A stretch of 64,000 nt of DNA from Rhodanobacter denitrificans (GTDB lineage Bacteria; Pseudomonadota; Gammaproteobacteria; Xanthomonadales; Rhodanobacteraceae), in assembly GCF_003335105.1 (NCBI RefSeq), contig NZ_QFWQ01000008.1, positions 150,237 to 214,236 on the forward strand, written 5' to 3'. Position numbers and translations under genes: made by a program. The stretch's first letter is position 1, and the number at the start of each line of letters is the position of its first letter. The notes under the pieces were generated by a model that was given only the letters and a program-made list of their open reading frames with translations, was not told the origin of the DNA and made no database searches. This document shows, in pieces, positions 56,106-64,000 of this stretch.

Positions 56106-57404
56106 ATGCTCTATCAGATCCACGAATGGCAACGTGCGTTCCTCGGCCCGCTGAGCCATTTCGCGCAAGCCGGCGCGCGCATGCTCAACGACGCCAGCAG
56201 CCCGTTCGCGCAGATGCCCGGCGCCCAGCGGATGGCCGCCGGCTACGAGCTGGTCCATCGCCTCGGCAAGGACTACGAGAAGCCCGCCTTCGGCATCCAC
56301 ACCGCCACCGCGCACGAGCACGAGATCGCGGTGATCGAGCGGGTCGCGCTGGACAAGCCGTTCTGCCAGCTGAAGCGCTTCAAGCGTTTCAGCGACGACC
56401 CCGGCACCATCGAGAAGATGAAGAACGACCCGGTGGTGCTGGTGGTGGCGCCGCTGTCCGGCCATCACGCCACGTTGCTGCGCGACACCGTGCGCACGCT
56501 GCTGCGCGACCACAAGGTCTACATCACCGACTGGGTCGACGCGCGCATGGTGCCGGCCGCGGCCGGTCCGTTCGGGCTGGACGACTACATCGCCTGCGTC
56601 CAGGAATTCATCCGCCACATCGGCGCATCCACCCTGCACGTGATCTCGGTATGCCAGCCCACCGTGCCGGTGCTGGCGGCGGTATCGCTGATGGCCGCGC
56701 GCGGCGAAGCCACCCCGCGCAGCATGACCATGATGGGCGGCCCGATCGACCCGCGCCGCAGCCCCACCAGCGTCAACAACCTGGCCACCACCCAGCCGCT
56801 GTCCTGGTTCAAGGGCAACGTGATCCACACGGTGCCGCCGAACTATCCCGGCCGCGGCCGCGAGGTCTATCCGGGCTTCCTGCAGCACGCCGGCTTCATC
56901 GCGATGAACCCCGGCCGCCACCTCAACTCGCACTGGGATTTCTACCAGGACCTGCTGCGCGGCGACCTCGACGACGCGGAATCGCACCGCAAGTTCTACG
57001 ACGAGTACAACGCCGTGCTCGACATGCCGGCCGAGTTCTACCTCGACACGATCGACAAGGTGTTCCAGCAGTTCCTGCTGCCGCGTGGCCTGTGGGACGT
57101 GGCCGGCGAACGGGTGAACCCCGCCGCCATCGAACGCACCGCCCTGCTCACCATCGAGGGCGAACTGGATGACATCTCCGGCCTCGGCCAGACCGAAGCC
57201 GCGCATGAGCTGTGCAGCAGCATCCCGGCTACGCGCCGCGTGCACAAGGTGATCGAAGGCGCCGGCCACTACGGCATCTTCAGCGGCCGCCGCTGGCGCG
57301 AAACGGTCTACCCGCAGGTGCGCGACTTCATCCGCCAGTTCGACGCCGCCCCGGCAGGCGCGCGCAGCGTGGTGAAGCTCAGCGACGCGCGAAAAACGCG
57401 CTGA
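56106..57404 (+). CDS. phaZ: intracellular polyhydroxyalkanoate depolymerase
   Basis: This enzyme breaks down stored polyhydroxybutyrate granules. The 432-residue product starts MLYQIHEWQRAFLGPLSHFAQ. It has an alpha/beta-hydrolase core with a cysteine nucleophile, C183 in HVISVCQPTVPVLAAV, at the same number as in the Cupriavidus necator enzyme. The Asp and His are in TIEGELDDISGLGQTEAAHELC and IEGAGHYGIFSGRRW. Its presence implies that the organism makes PHA. The 3' end overlaps the convergent threonine aldolase gene by 26 bp. Confidence 0.94.
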   Translation: MLYQIHEWQRAFLGPLSHFAQAGARMLNDASSPFAQMPGAQRMAAGYELVHRLGKDYEKPAFGIHTATAHEHEIAVIERVALDKPFCQLKRFKRFSDDPGTIEKMKNDPVVLVVAPLSGHHATLLRDTVRTLLRDHKVYITDWVDARMVPAAAGPFGLDDYIACVQEFIRHIGASTLHVISVCQPTVPVLAAVSLMAARGEATPRSMTMMGGPIDPRRSPTSVNNLATTQPLSWFKGNVIHTVPPNYPGRGREVYPGFLQHAGFIAMNPGRHLNSHWDFYQDLLRGDLDDAESHRKFYDEYNAVLDMPAEFYLDTIDKVFQQFLLPRGLWDVAGERVNPAAIERTALLTIEGELDDISGLGQTEAAHELCSSIPATRRVHKVIEGAGHYGIFSGRRWRETVYPQVRDFIRQFDAAPAGARSVVKLSDARKTR

Positions 57405-58398
57405 ATGCCGCGACGACGCGCTCGACGCCGTCGTCGTCGACATCCAGATGCGTCACCAGGCGCAGCGTGGGCAGGTAGCCGATGCTGATGCGGATGCAGG
57501 CCTCGCGCAGGTGCGCATCCAGCTCGCGCAGGCGCCCGGCAGGCACGTCGACGAACACCATGTTGGTGTACTGGCCGAGCAGGTCGATGCCGGCGATCTC
57601 GCGCAGGCGGCCGGCCAGGTAGGCGGCGCGGCGGTGGTCGTCGGCCAGCCGCGCCACGTGGTGATCCAGCGCGTACTGACCCGCCGCGGCCAGCATGCCG
57701 GCCTGGCGCCAGCCTCCGCCGGTGACCTTGCGCCAGCGACGAGCCTTGTCGACCAGCGCGTGCGAACCGAGCAGCACCGAACCGACCGGCGCGCCAAGCC
57801 CCTTGGACAGGCATACGGAGACGGTGTCGAAGTGCCGCGCGATCTCGCGCGCCGGCACGCCACCGGCAACCGCGGCGTTGAACAGGCGCGCGCCATCCAG
57901 GTGCAGGCCGAGTCCGTGCGCGCGCGCCACGTCGTGCGCCGCCTGCAGATAATCCAGCGGCAGCGTGCGGCCGTGCCAGGTGTCCTCAAGCGCCAGTACG
58001 CGGGTGCGCGCGAAATGCGGATCGACCGGCTTGATCGCCGCCTCGATGCGTTCCAGCGGCAGCGAGCCGTCGGCCGCCTGCACGATCGGCTGCGGCTGGA
58101 TCGAGCCCAGCACCGCGGCACCGCCGCCCTCGAACTTGTAGGTGTGCGCATCCGCGCCGACCAGGTACTCGTCGCCGCGCTCGCAATGGCTCATCAGCGC
58201 CAGCAGGTTGGACTGGGTGCCGCTGGGCACGAACAGGCCGGCATCGAAACCGAGCTCGTCGGCGAGGCGCTGCTGCAATGCGTTGACCGTGGGGTCCTCG
58301 CCGTAGACATCGTCGCCGACCTCGGCCGCCAGCATCGCCGCGCGCATCGCGGCGGTGGGGCGGGTCACCGTGTCGCTGCGCAGGTCAACCCATTCCAC
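57379..58398 (-). CDS. ltaE: low-specificity L-threonine aldolase
   Basis: The enzyme cleaves threonine or allo-threonine to glycine and acetaldehyde. The 339-residue product starts at GTG 58398 (VEWVDLRSDTVTRPT) with GAGGAG 6 bases upstream. Family blocks: EVGDDVYGEDPTVNALQ, FVPSGTQSNLLALMSH, GLHLDGARLFNAAVA and the PLP lysine in FDTVSVCLSKGLGAPVGSVL. The C-terminal residues overlap the end of phaZ on the other strand. Confidence 0.95.
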   Translation of the reverse strand: MEWVDLRSDTVTRPTAAMRAAMLAAEVGDDVYGEDPTVNALQQRLADELGFDAGLFVPSGTQSNLLALMSHCERGDEYLVGADAHTYKFEGGGAAVLGSIQPQPIVQAADGSLPLERIEAAIKPVDPHFARTRVLALEDTWHGRTLPLDYLQAAHDVARAHGLGLHLDGARLFNAAVAGGVPAREIARHFDTVSVCLSKGLGAPVGSVLLGSHALVDKARRWRKVTGGGWRQAGMLAAAGQYALDHHVARLADDHRRAAYLAGRLREIAGIDLLGQYTNMVFVDVPAGRLRELDAHLREACIRISIGYLPTLRLVTHLDVDDDGVERVVAAFSAFFARR

Positions 58399-58471
58399 GA
58401 TGCACTCCTCGATTGCCGGCAAAGGCGGCCAGCTTGGCTGCATCGCATGCGCCGGGCAAGCCCTCGGTGAT

Positions 58472-59572
58472 TCAGACGCGCCGGCGGAAGTACAGCCATG
58501 CGGCGAGCGCCAGCACCATTGCCGGCAGCAGGTTCGCCAGCAGCGGCGGCATGCCGTACACGGTGCCGAAATTCACCATCGCCTGCTGCAGGAAATACCA
58601 GCCGAGCGCCAGCAGGATACCGATGAACATGCGCTTGCCCAGGCCGCCCGAGCGCAGCGCGCCAAACGCGAACGGCATCGCGCACAGCACCAGCACCAGC
58701 ACGTTGAGCGGATACAGCGCACGCCGCCAGAACGCCACCGCGTAGCTGCCCGAACTCTGGCCGTTGCCTTCCAGGTAATCCATGTTGCGGCGCAGGTCGC
58801 GCATCGAGAGGTATTGCGGCTGGATCACCGACTGCGCCAGCACCTGCGGGTTGAGGCTGGACCGCCATGGCAGGCTGGCATCGGTGCTGGCATGCGTGCC
58901 CTGCGCATCGAGCGTGGTGGTGCGCGCGTCGTGCAATACCCATTGCCGGCCGTCGTGATCCGCGGTCCTGGCCTGGCGGAAGCGGCTGACCTGGCCGTCG
59001 GCGGTGAAGGTGAAGATGCGCACGTCGCTCAGCTGTACCGTGCCCACGCCGTCGCGCTGCTTCAGCGAGGTGCCGCGGGCGTTGATGATGTCGTCGCCGT
59101 CGCGCGCCCACAGTCCGCTGCTGGTGCCCATGCCGAGGCTGCCGGTCTTCGCGCGCAGTTGCATCGCCTGCGCCTGCTGGTCGCCCCACGGCGCCAGCGT
59201 CTCGCCCATCACCACCACGGCGACGATCAGCACCGCGACCACGCCCACTGCGGAACCGGCGATGCGCAGCCGCGACATGCCGGCCGCACGCAGGGCGGTG
59301 AGCTCCCCGGTGCCGGCCAGTCCACCCAGCCCGAGCAGGCCGCCGATCAGCGCCGAATTGCCGAACATCTCGTAGGCGCGGCGCGGGAACGTCACCAGCA
59401 CGTAGACCACCGCGTTGCTCAATGTGTAGCCATGCCTGCCGACGTTGCCGAGCTGGCGCAGCAGCTGGGTGACCGCGTCGAAGCCGGTCAGCACCAGCCA
59501 CACCATCAGCAGCGAGCCGAGCACGCTCATCGCCACCAGCCGGTCGACCCGCTTGATGTTGAACACCGTCAT
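58472..59572 (-). CDS. lptG: LPS export ABC transporter permease LptG
   Basis: LptG with LptF and the ATPase LptB extracts LPS from the inner membrane. The 366-residue product starts MTVFNIKRVDRLVAMSVLGSLLM. Six membrane segments flank a periplasmic jellyroll (about residues 125-265). ALYPLNVLVLVLCAMPFAFGALRSGGLGKRMFIGI is the typical LptF/G C-terminal block. The ATG overlaps the lptF stop (ATGA), so translation is coupled. Confidence 0.96.
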   Translation of the reverse strand: MTVFNIKRVDRLVAMSVLGSLLMVWLVLTGFDAVTQLLRQLGNVGRHGYTLSNAVVYVLVTFPRRAYEMFGNSALIGGLLGLGGLAGTGELTALRAAGMSRLRIAGSAVGVVAVLIVAVVVMGETLAPWGDQQAQAMQLRAKTGSLGMGTSSGLWARDGDDIINARGTSLKQRDGVGTVQLSDVRIFTFTADGQVSRFRQARTADHDGRQWVLHDARTTTLDAQGTHASTDASLPWRSSLNPQVLAQSVIQPQYLSMRDLRRNMDYLEGNGQSSGSYAVAFWRRALYPLNVLVLVLCAMPFAFGALRSGGLGKRMFIGILLALGWYFLQQAMVNFGTVYGMPPLLANLLPAMVLALAAWLYFRRRV

Positions 59573-60684
59573 GCCGGCATACCCGCCTGCGATCGCACGG
59601 ACCGGCGCGGGGCGTACTGCTGCCACAGCATCCAGCCGGCCAGCGCCAGCACCAGCGCATGCAGCAGCCACAGCGGCGCCTCGCCGTGCCAGTGGCCCTT
59701 GCCGATCTGGGCGCGGCCCAGCGCCAGCAGGGTGTAGTAGAGATAGAACGCAACCACCGCCAGCAGCAGGCGGCCGTACTTCGGCTCGCGCGGGCTCTGC
59801 CGCGCCAGCGGCAGCGCCAGCAGCAGCAGCACCAGGGTCAGCGGCGGTGCGTTGGCGCGCCAGGCGAATTCGGCTCGGTCGCCCGGGTCGGTCGACTTGA
59901 ACAGGGTCCAGCTGCCCTTCGAGTGCGACGGATCGTCGTCCTCGTCACCCTTCACGCTGGACAGCGAGGTGTCGTTGCGCTGGTAGCGCATCTGCCGCCA
60001 GTTGTTCGCACCGAGCGGGATGTCGTATTGCCAGCCGTCCTTGAACGCGATGAAACGGCCGTCGCCGTTGCTCTCCTGGTACAGCTCGCCGCTGGCGGCG
60101 CTGACCACCTTCACGTGCAGCGTGCCGTCCTTGCTGCTGCTCTGGGTGGCCACGAAGGTACGCCCCAGTTTGCTGCCGTCGCGGCTGATGCTGTCGACGA
60201 AGATGATGCCGCCCTTGCCCGGCAGCTCGGTGAAGCGCCCCGCATCCAGGCCGGCGGCGATCACCGAGCGGTTCGCCTCGGTCACCAGCGCGTCGCTGGT
60301 GCGCACCGCCCACGGTCCCAGCCACAGCGAAACCAGCGCGGTGATCGCCACCAGCATCGCGCCGAGGATCAGTACCGGCCGCAGCAGCCCGCCCGGTCCC
60401 ATGCCGGAAGACGACAGCACGTGCATCTCGCTCTCGCGGTACATCCGGCCCAGCCCCATCAGCACGCCGACGAAACTGGCCAGCGGCATCATGTTGGTCA
60501 GCCCGTCGAGCGTGCGCAGCCCCAGCACCTGGAACATCACGCTGGCCGGGAAGCTGCCGTTGGCGACCTGCTGCAGCACCTTGGCGAATGCGCTGCCGGC
60601 GACGATCACCAGCAGCACGACCACGGTGGCGGCCACGGTCTGCGCCAGCTCGCGCAGGAAATAGCGGTCGAGGATGCTCAGCAT
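59569..60684 (-). CDS. lptF: LPS export ABC transporter permease LptF
   Basis: LptF is the second permease of the LPS extractor. The 371-residue product starts MLSILDRYFLRELAQTVAATVVVLL and has six membrane segments with a periplasmic domain in the middle. EMHVLSSSGMGPGGLLRPVLIL is the coupling region and FAWRANAPPLTLVLLLLALPLARQSPREPKYGRLLLAVVAFYLYY the C-terminal block. It diverges from pepA with a 97-bp shared upstream region, an arrangement that is conserved in many gammaproteobacteria. Confidence 0.96.
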   Translation of the reverse strand: MLSILDRYFLRELAQTVAATVVVLLVIVAGSAFAKVLQQVANGSFPASVMFQVLGLRTLDGLTNMMPLASFVGVLMGLGRMYRESEMHVLSSSGMGPGGLLRPVLILGAMLVAITALVSLWLGPWAVRTSDALVTEANRSVIAAGLDAGRFTELPGKGGIIFVDSISRDGSKLGRTFVATQSSSKDGTLHVKVVSAASGELYQESNGDGRFIAFKDGWQYDIPLGANNWRQMRYQRNDTSLSSVKGDEDDDPSHSKGSWTLFKSTDPGDRAEFAWRANAPPLTLVLLLLALPLARQSPREPKYGRLLLAVVAFYLYYTLLALGRAQIGKGHWHGEAPLWLLHALVLALAGWMLWQQYAPRRSVRSQAGMPA

Positions 60685-60781
60685 GCGATAAACTTGTCTG
60701 CTTATCCGGCCCGGCGGCGATCGCCGGCAAGCCGCCAGTCTAGCCTGTCCGGCCACTGCCGGGCCCACGCAGGAACGCCCG

Positions 60782-62269
60782 ATGACCCTCCAGTTCAGCC
60801 TCGGCACCGCCGCCCCCGCCACCGTCGACAGCGCCTGTGTGCTGGTCGGGGTCTACGAGCAAGGCGTGCTGACCAGCGCCGCGGCCCAGCTGGACAGCGC
60901 CGCCGATGGGGCGATCAAGCGCCAGGTGGAGAGCGGCGACATCAGCGGCAAGGCGGGCTCCACCACCGTGCTGTTCGCGCCGGCCGGCATCGCCGCACAG
61001 CGCGTGCTGGTGGTCGGCCTGGGCGCGCAGAAGTCGTTCGACGCGGCACGCTTCCAGAAGGTGAACATCGAGGCTACGCGCGCGCTGGCCCGGCTGCCGG
61101 TGGCGAACGCGGTGTCCTACCTCACCGAGGTGGACGTGCCCGGCCGCGACAGCGCCTGGCGCGTGCGCACCGCCGCGCTGGCCTGCGACCATGCCGCCTA
61201 CCGCTACACCGCCACCTTCAAGCCGCGCGACAAGAACAAGCAGCCGGAACTGGCTGCGCTCACCTTCGCCGCGGGCGCCGAGGCACAGGGCGGCCTCGAC
61301 CAGGCTTTGGCGATCGCCGAGGGCGTGCGCTTTGCCCGCGAGCTGGCCAACCTGCCGCCGAACATCTGCAACCCGGCCTACATCGCGGCGCAGGCCCAGG
61401 CCTTCGCCGACGCGCAGGACAAGGTCGGCTGCAGCGTGCTCGATGAAGCGGGGATGGAGAAGCTCGGCTTCGGCTCGCTGCTGGCGGTGGCGCGCGGCTC
61501 GGTCAACAAGCCGCGCCTGATCGCACTCGAATACAAGGGCGGCAACGACGGCGACAAGCCATACGCGTTCGTCGGCAAGGGCGTCACCTTCGACTCCGGC
61601 GGCATCAGCCTGAAGCCCGGCGCCGGCATGGAGGAGATGAAGTTCGACATGGGCGGCGCCGCCGGCGTGCTCGGCGCGTTCGTGGCCGCGGTGAAGATGG
61701 GCCTGAAGCTCAACCTGGTGTGCGTGGTGCCGGCCGTGGAAAACATGCCCGACGGCGACAGCTACCGCCCCAGCGACGTGCTGACCAGCCTGTCCGGCCT
61801 CACCATCGAGGTGCTCAATACCGACGCGGAGGGCCGCCTGATCCTGTGCGATGCGCTCACCTATACCGCGCAGACGTACCAGCCGCAGGCGCTGATCGAC
61901 GCCGCCACGCTCACCGGCGCCTGCGTGATCGCGCTGGGCAAGCACGCGAGCGGCCTGATGAGCAAGCACGACGACCTCGCCGCCGAGCTGCTTGCCGCCG
62001 GCGAGGAAACGCTGGACCGCGCCTGGCGCCTGCCGCTGTGGGACGACTACCAGGTGCAGCTCGACTCCGGCTTCGCCGACGTGGCCAACATCGGCGGCAA
62101 GAGCGCCGGCGCGATCACCGCCGGCTGCTTCCTGTCGCGCTTCACCGACGGCCAGCGCTGGGCCCACCTGGACATCGCCGGCACCGCCTGGGAGGAAGGC
62201 CGCAAGGGCCTCGCCACCGGCCGCCCGGTTGCACTGCTGGCGCAGTGGCTGCTGGACCGCGCCGGCTGA
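60782..62269 (+). CDS. pepA: leucyl aminopeptidase PepA
   Basis: PepA is a hexameric dimetal aminopeptidase of family M17; in E. coli it also assists Xer recombination and regulates carAB. The 495-residue product starts [16 protein letters not shown]. Metal ligands and the catalytic residues are in [32 protein letters not shown] and [22 protein letters not shown]. The N-terminal domain is of the variable type. It precedes holC by 23 bp and is probably co-transcribed with it. Confidence 0.97.
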   Translation: MTLQFSLGTAAPATVDSACVLVGVYEQGVLTSAAAQLDSAADGAIKRQVESGDISGKAGSTTVLFAPAGIAAQRVLVVGLGAQKSFDAARFQKVNIEATRALARLPVANAVSYLTEVDVPGRDSAWRVRTAALACDHAAYRYTATFKPRDKNKQPELAALTFAAGAEAQGGLDQALAIAEGVRFARELANLPPNICNPAYIAAQAQAFADAQDKVGCSVLDEAGMEKLGFGSLLAVARGSVNKPRLIALEYKGGNDGDKPYAFVGKGVTFDSGGISLKPGAGMEEMKFDMGGAAGVLGAFVAAVKMGLKLNLVCVVPAVENMPDGDSYRPSDVLTSLSGLTIEVLNTDAEGRLILCDALTYTAQTYQPQALIDAATLTGACVIALGKHASGLMSKHDDLAAELLAAGEETLDRAWRLPLWDDYQVQLDSGFADVANIGGKSAGAITAGCFLSRFTDGQRWAHLDIAGTAWEEGRKGLATGRPVALLAQWLLDRAG

Positions 62270-62292
62270 ATCCACCACGGAGCCGACCTGCC

Positions 62293-62715
62293 ATGCCCCG
62301 AGCCGACTTCTATCTGATCGACAAGCCGCGCTTCCGCGAGCAGCCGCTGCTGCTGGCGTGCGAGCTGGCGAAGAAGGCATTCGAGTCGCAGCAGCCGACC
62401 CTGGTGCTGACCCGCGACTTCGCCCAGGCCGAGGCCCTCGACGAACTGCTGTGGGCGTTCGACGACGACGCGATGGTCCCGCATCAGCTGGCCGGCGACG
62501 ACGATGACGACGACACCGCCGTGCTGATCGTGCCACCGGGCATCGACACCGCCGACCGCGCGCTGGTGATCAACCTGCGCGAGACCTGTCCCGCCGGCCG
62601 CTACCAGCGCGTGCTGGAGGTGGTGGCCGCCGACCCGGCCGAGCGCGACGGCTCGCGCACGCGCTGGCGCGAATACCAGCGGCTCGGTTTCGAGCTGCAC
62701 AAGTTCGACATGTAG
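62293..62715 (+). CDS. holC: DNA polymerase III chi subunit
   Basis: HolC connects the clamp loader to SSB. The 140-residue product starts MPRADFYLIDKPRFREQPLLLACELAKKAF. Conserved blocks are AEALDELLWAFDDDAMVPHQLAGD, VLIVPPGIDTADRALVINLRETCP and the C-terminal WREYQRLGFELHKFDM. An acidic insert (GDDDDDD) lies near residue 72. The stop codon is followed after one base by a long inverted-repeat element. Confidence 0.94.
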   Translation: MPRADFYLIDKPRFREQPLLLACELAKKAFESQQPTLVLTRDFAQAEALDELLWAFDDDAMVPHQLAGDDDDDDTAVLIVPPGIDTADRALVINLRETCPAGRYQRVLEVVAADPAERDGSRTRWREYQRLGFELHKFDM

Positions 62716-62716
62716 C

Positions 62717-63029
62717 AGAGCCTGTTCAACGTCCCCGAATGCCTCGCGCCGGGAGCTGTTTGCACGCAGGCCAAGGAAGAACGAGGGCACGCGGGGAGAG
62801 TCCATGGATGGACTCGGCTTTGAGGAGCGAGGAGTGGACGTCCGTCCACGACCGAGTGATGACGCCGGCATGTGGGCAAACAGACCCGGCCCGAAGGGTT
62901 GTCATCGAGTGGCCGCCATGCGGCAGCGCGCGGCTTGACCTGACGGCCAGTCAGGTGCTCCGCCACGCACTACCACCTAGCGGCCACTCGATGACAACGC
63001 GAGGCATTCGGGGACGTTGAACAGGCTCT
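62717..63029. repeat. 313-bp noncoding element with perfect 32-bp terminal inverted repeats
   Basis: The ends 62717-62748 and 62998-63029 are exact 32-base reverse complements. Inside are a second perfect pair of 19 bases (62898-62916 with 62980-62998), a 7-bp hairpin (62938-62956), another at 62798-62815 and one at 62834-62849. The element exactly fills the space between the stop codons of two convergent genes. No transposase or convincing coding frame is inside. The build is that of a miniature inverted-repeat element or a highly structured RNA; I see no target duplication. Confidence 0.75.
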
Positions 63030-64000
63030 CATGCCGGCATCGGCGCATCCGCGCCGCCCAGCACGCGCGCCAGCGCATCGGCGAGGCGTTCGCCGCTGAC
63101 CGGCTTGCGCAGGAAGCCGTCCATCCCCGCCGCCCGCGCCTTCGCCTCGTCCCCGCTGCCCGAGCGCGCCGTCACCGCCACGATCGGCAGGTGCTGCCCC
63201 GCGCGCTCGCGCTGGCGGATCAGCCGCGCCACCTGGAACCCGTCCACCCCTGGCAGGTCCAGGTCCAGCAGCACCGCGTCGACGTCCGCATGCGCCAGCT
63301 CGGCCAGCGCCGCCAGCCCGTTCACCACGTGCACCACCGTATGCCCCTCCCGCTCCAGCAGCCCGCGGATCACCGTCGCCACGATGGTGTCGTCCTCCAC
63401 CAGCAGCAGGTGGCAGGGACGGCCCGGCGCCCACGCCACCGGCACCGACGACGCCGGCACCGCCAGCGGCAGCCGTACACGGAACGTGCTGCCGTGCGCC
63501 AGCCGCGACTCCAGCTCGATGCTGCCGCCCATCATCTCCACCAGCTCGCGGCAGATCGCCAGGCCCAGCCCGCTGCCCACCCGCCGCTGCGGCCCCTCCG
63601 CCTGCTCGAAGCGCTGGAACAGCCGCGCCTGGCTCGCCTCCGGGATGCCCGGACCGGTGTCGCTCACGCTCAGCAGCAGCCCCTCTTCCGTGCGCTGCGC
63701 CCGCAGCGTCACCTTGCCGTGCTCGGTGAACTTCAGCGCGTTGCTGGCCAGGTTCAGCAGGATCTGCTTGATCCGCAGCGCGTCGCCGAGCAGCCGGGCT
63801 GGCAGGTCCTCGGCCACTTCCAGCACGAAGCGGATGCCCTTGGCGTGCGCCAGCCCCTGCTCCAGCTGCACCACGTCCTCCAGCAACTGGCGCGGCTCGA
63901 ACGGCGCCGGCTCCAGCTCCAGCCTGCCCGCCTCGATCCGCGCCAGGTCCAGCGCGTCGTTGAGCAGCTTCAGCAGCATCCCGCCGGAGCGCTGCATCGC
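63029..64000 (-). CDS. hybrid sensor histidine kinase, C-terminal part (5' end beyond window)
   Basis: Only the last 323 or so codons lie in the window. They begin in the dimerisation helix (LLNDALDLARIEAGRLELE, right after the phospho-His region), continue with the ATPase domain (N box NLASNALKFTEHG, G1 DTGPGIP, F box RLFQRFEQAEG, G2 GSGLGLAICRELVEMMGG) and end with a receiver domain (VEDDTIVATVIRGLLEREGH, phospho-acceptor Asp in VDAVLLDLDLPGVDG, Thr in IVAVTA, Lys in FLRKP). The sensor part and its signal cannot be seen. The stop codon touches the inverted-repeat element downstream. Confidence 0.93.
   Translation of the reverse strand, partial: AMQRSGGMLLKLLNDALDLARIEAGRLELEPAPFEPRQLLEDVVQLEQGLAHAKGIRFVLEVAEDLPARLLGDALRIKQILLNLASNALKFTEHGKVTLRAQRTEEGLLLSVSDTGPGIPEASQARLFQRFEQAEGPQRRVGSGLGLAICRELVEMMGGSIELESRLAHGSTFRVRLPLAVPASSVPVAWAPGRPCHLLLVEDDTIVATVIRGLLEREGHTVVHVVNGLAALAELAHADVDAVLLDLDLPGVDGFQVARLIRQRERAGQHLPIVAVTARSGSGDEAKARAAGMDGFLRKPVSGERLADALARVLGGADAPMPA

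Noticed and set aside
62739-63020. 93-codon plus frame inside the inverted-repeat element
   Set aside because: It spans the terminal repeat and several hairpins and its sequence is dictated by them; no ribosome binding site and no domain.

Overview
The window is high-GC chromosomal DNA that reads as a member of the Xanthomonadales, most likely Rhodanobacteraceae (Rhodanobacter, Dyella, Frateuria or Luteibacter type). The evidence is the gene content and order: nrdR-ribD-ribE-ribB-ribH-nusB-thiL-pgpA, lptG-lptF diverging from pepA-holC, two large TonB-dependent receptors, and a sigma-54-type MacAB-like exporter operon. The genus is an inference; no rRNA or tRNA gene is present to settle it. 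Coding density is high and most genes are housekeeping.

Layout. 0-6.3 kb: a minus-strand exporter operon (HlyD-like adaptor, ATPase, three FtsX/MacB-type permeases, the last cut by the window edge), led by a near-consensus sigma-54 promoter and a perfect 24-bp palindrome. 6.3-11.1 kb: a TPR-sulfotransferase gene followed by a TonB-dependent receptor. 11.2-15.8 kb: three overlapping plus-strand genes (Rieske oxygenase, APC permease, trimethylamine-dehydrogenase-like enzyme) that look like a cassette for N-demethylation of a quaternary amine. 15.8-16.7 kb: a small Fur-box-controlled heme gene pair. 16.7-20 kb: aldo/keto reductase, zinc alcohol dehydrogenase and an unknown secreted protein. 20.1-29.7 kb: one long minus-strand run covering glycine/serine, riboflavin, transcription antitermination, thiamine and phospholipid genes, with an FMN riboswitch between ribD and ribE. 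29.8-31.5 kb: ettA. 31.7-37.4 kb: a TonB-dependent receptor and a family GH92 mannosidase, with paired palindromic operators upstream. 38.3-44.7 kb: pyrF, def, a DUF4197 protein, cstA with its small partner, and several small proteins. 44.7-53.1 kb: DMT transporter, glycosyltransferase, purL, a DsbC-like lipoprotein and a PKHD hydroxylase. 53.2-53.7 kb: a small AT-rich island with one orphan gene. 53.7-62.7 kb: xerD, RDD protein, methyltransferase, PHA depolymerase, threonine aldolase, lptFG, pepA and holC. 62.7-63.03 kb: a noncoding element with perfect 32-bp terminal inverted repeats. 63.03-64 kb: the 3' end of a hybrid histidine kinase.

The most unusual content is (1) the Rieske/APC/TMADH-like cassette, in which the TMADH covalent-flavin cysteine and catalytic triad are kept but part of the trimethylammonium bowl is changed; (2) the GH92 enzyme in which the usual catalytic-acid glutamate is read as glutamine, suggesting a mannosyl-phosphate substrate; (3) the sigma-54/palindrome control region of the exporter; and (4) the structured 313-bp inverted-repeat element next to holC. 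Several short inverted repeats of REP type are scattered between genes. No CRISPR array, prophage, transposase, rRNA or tRNA gene was seen.
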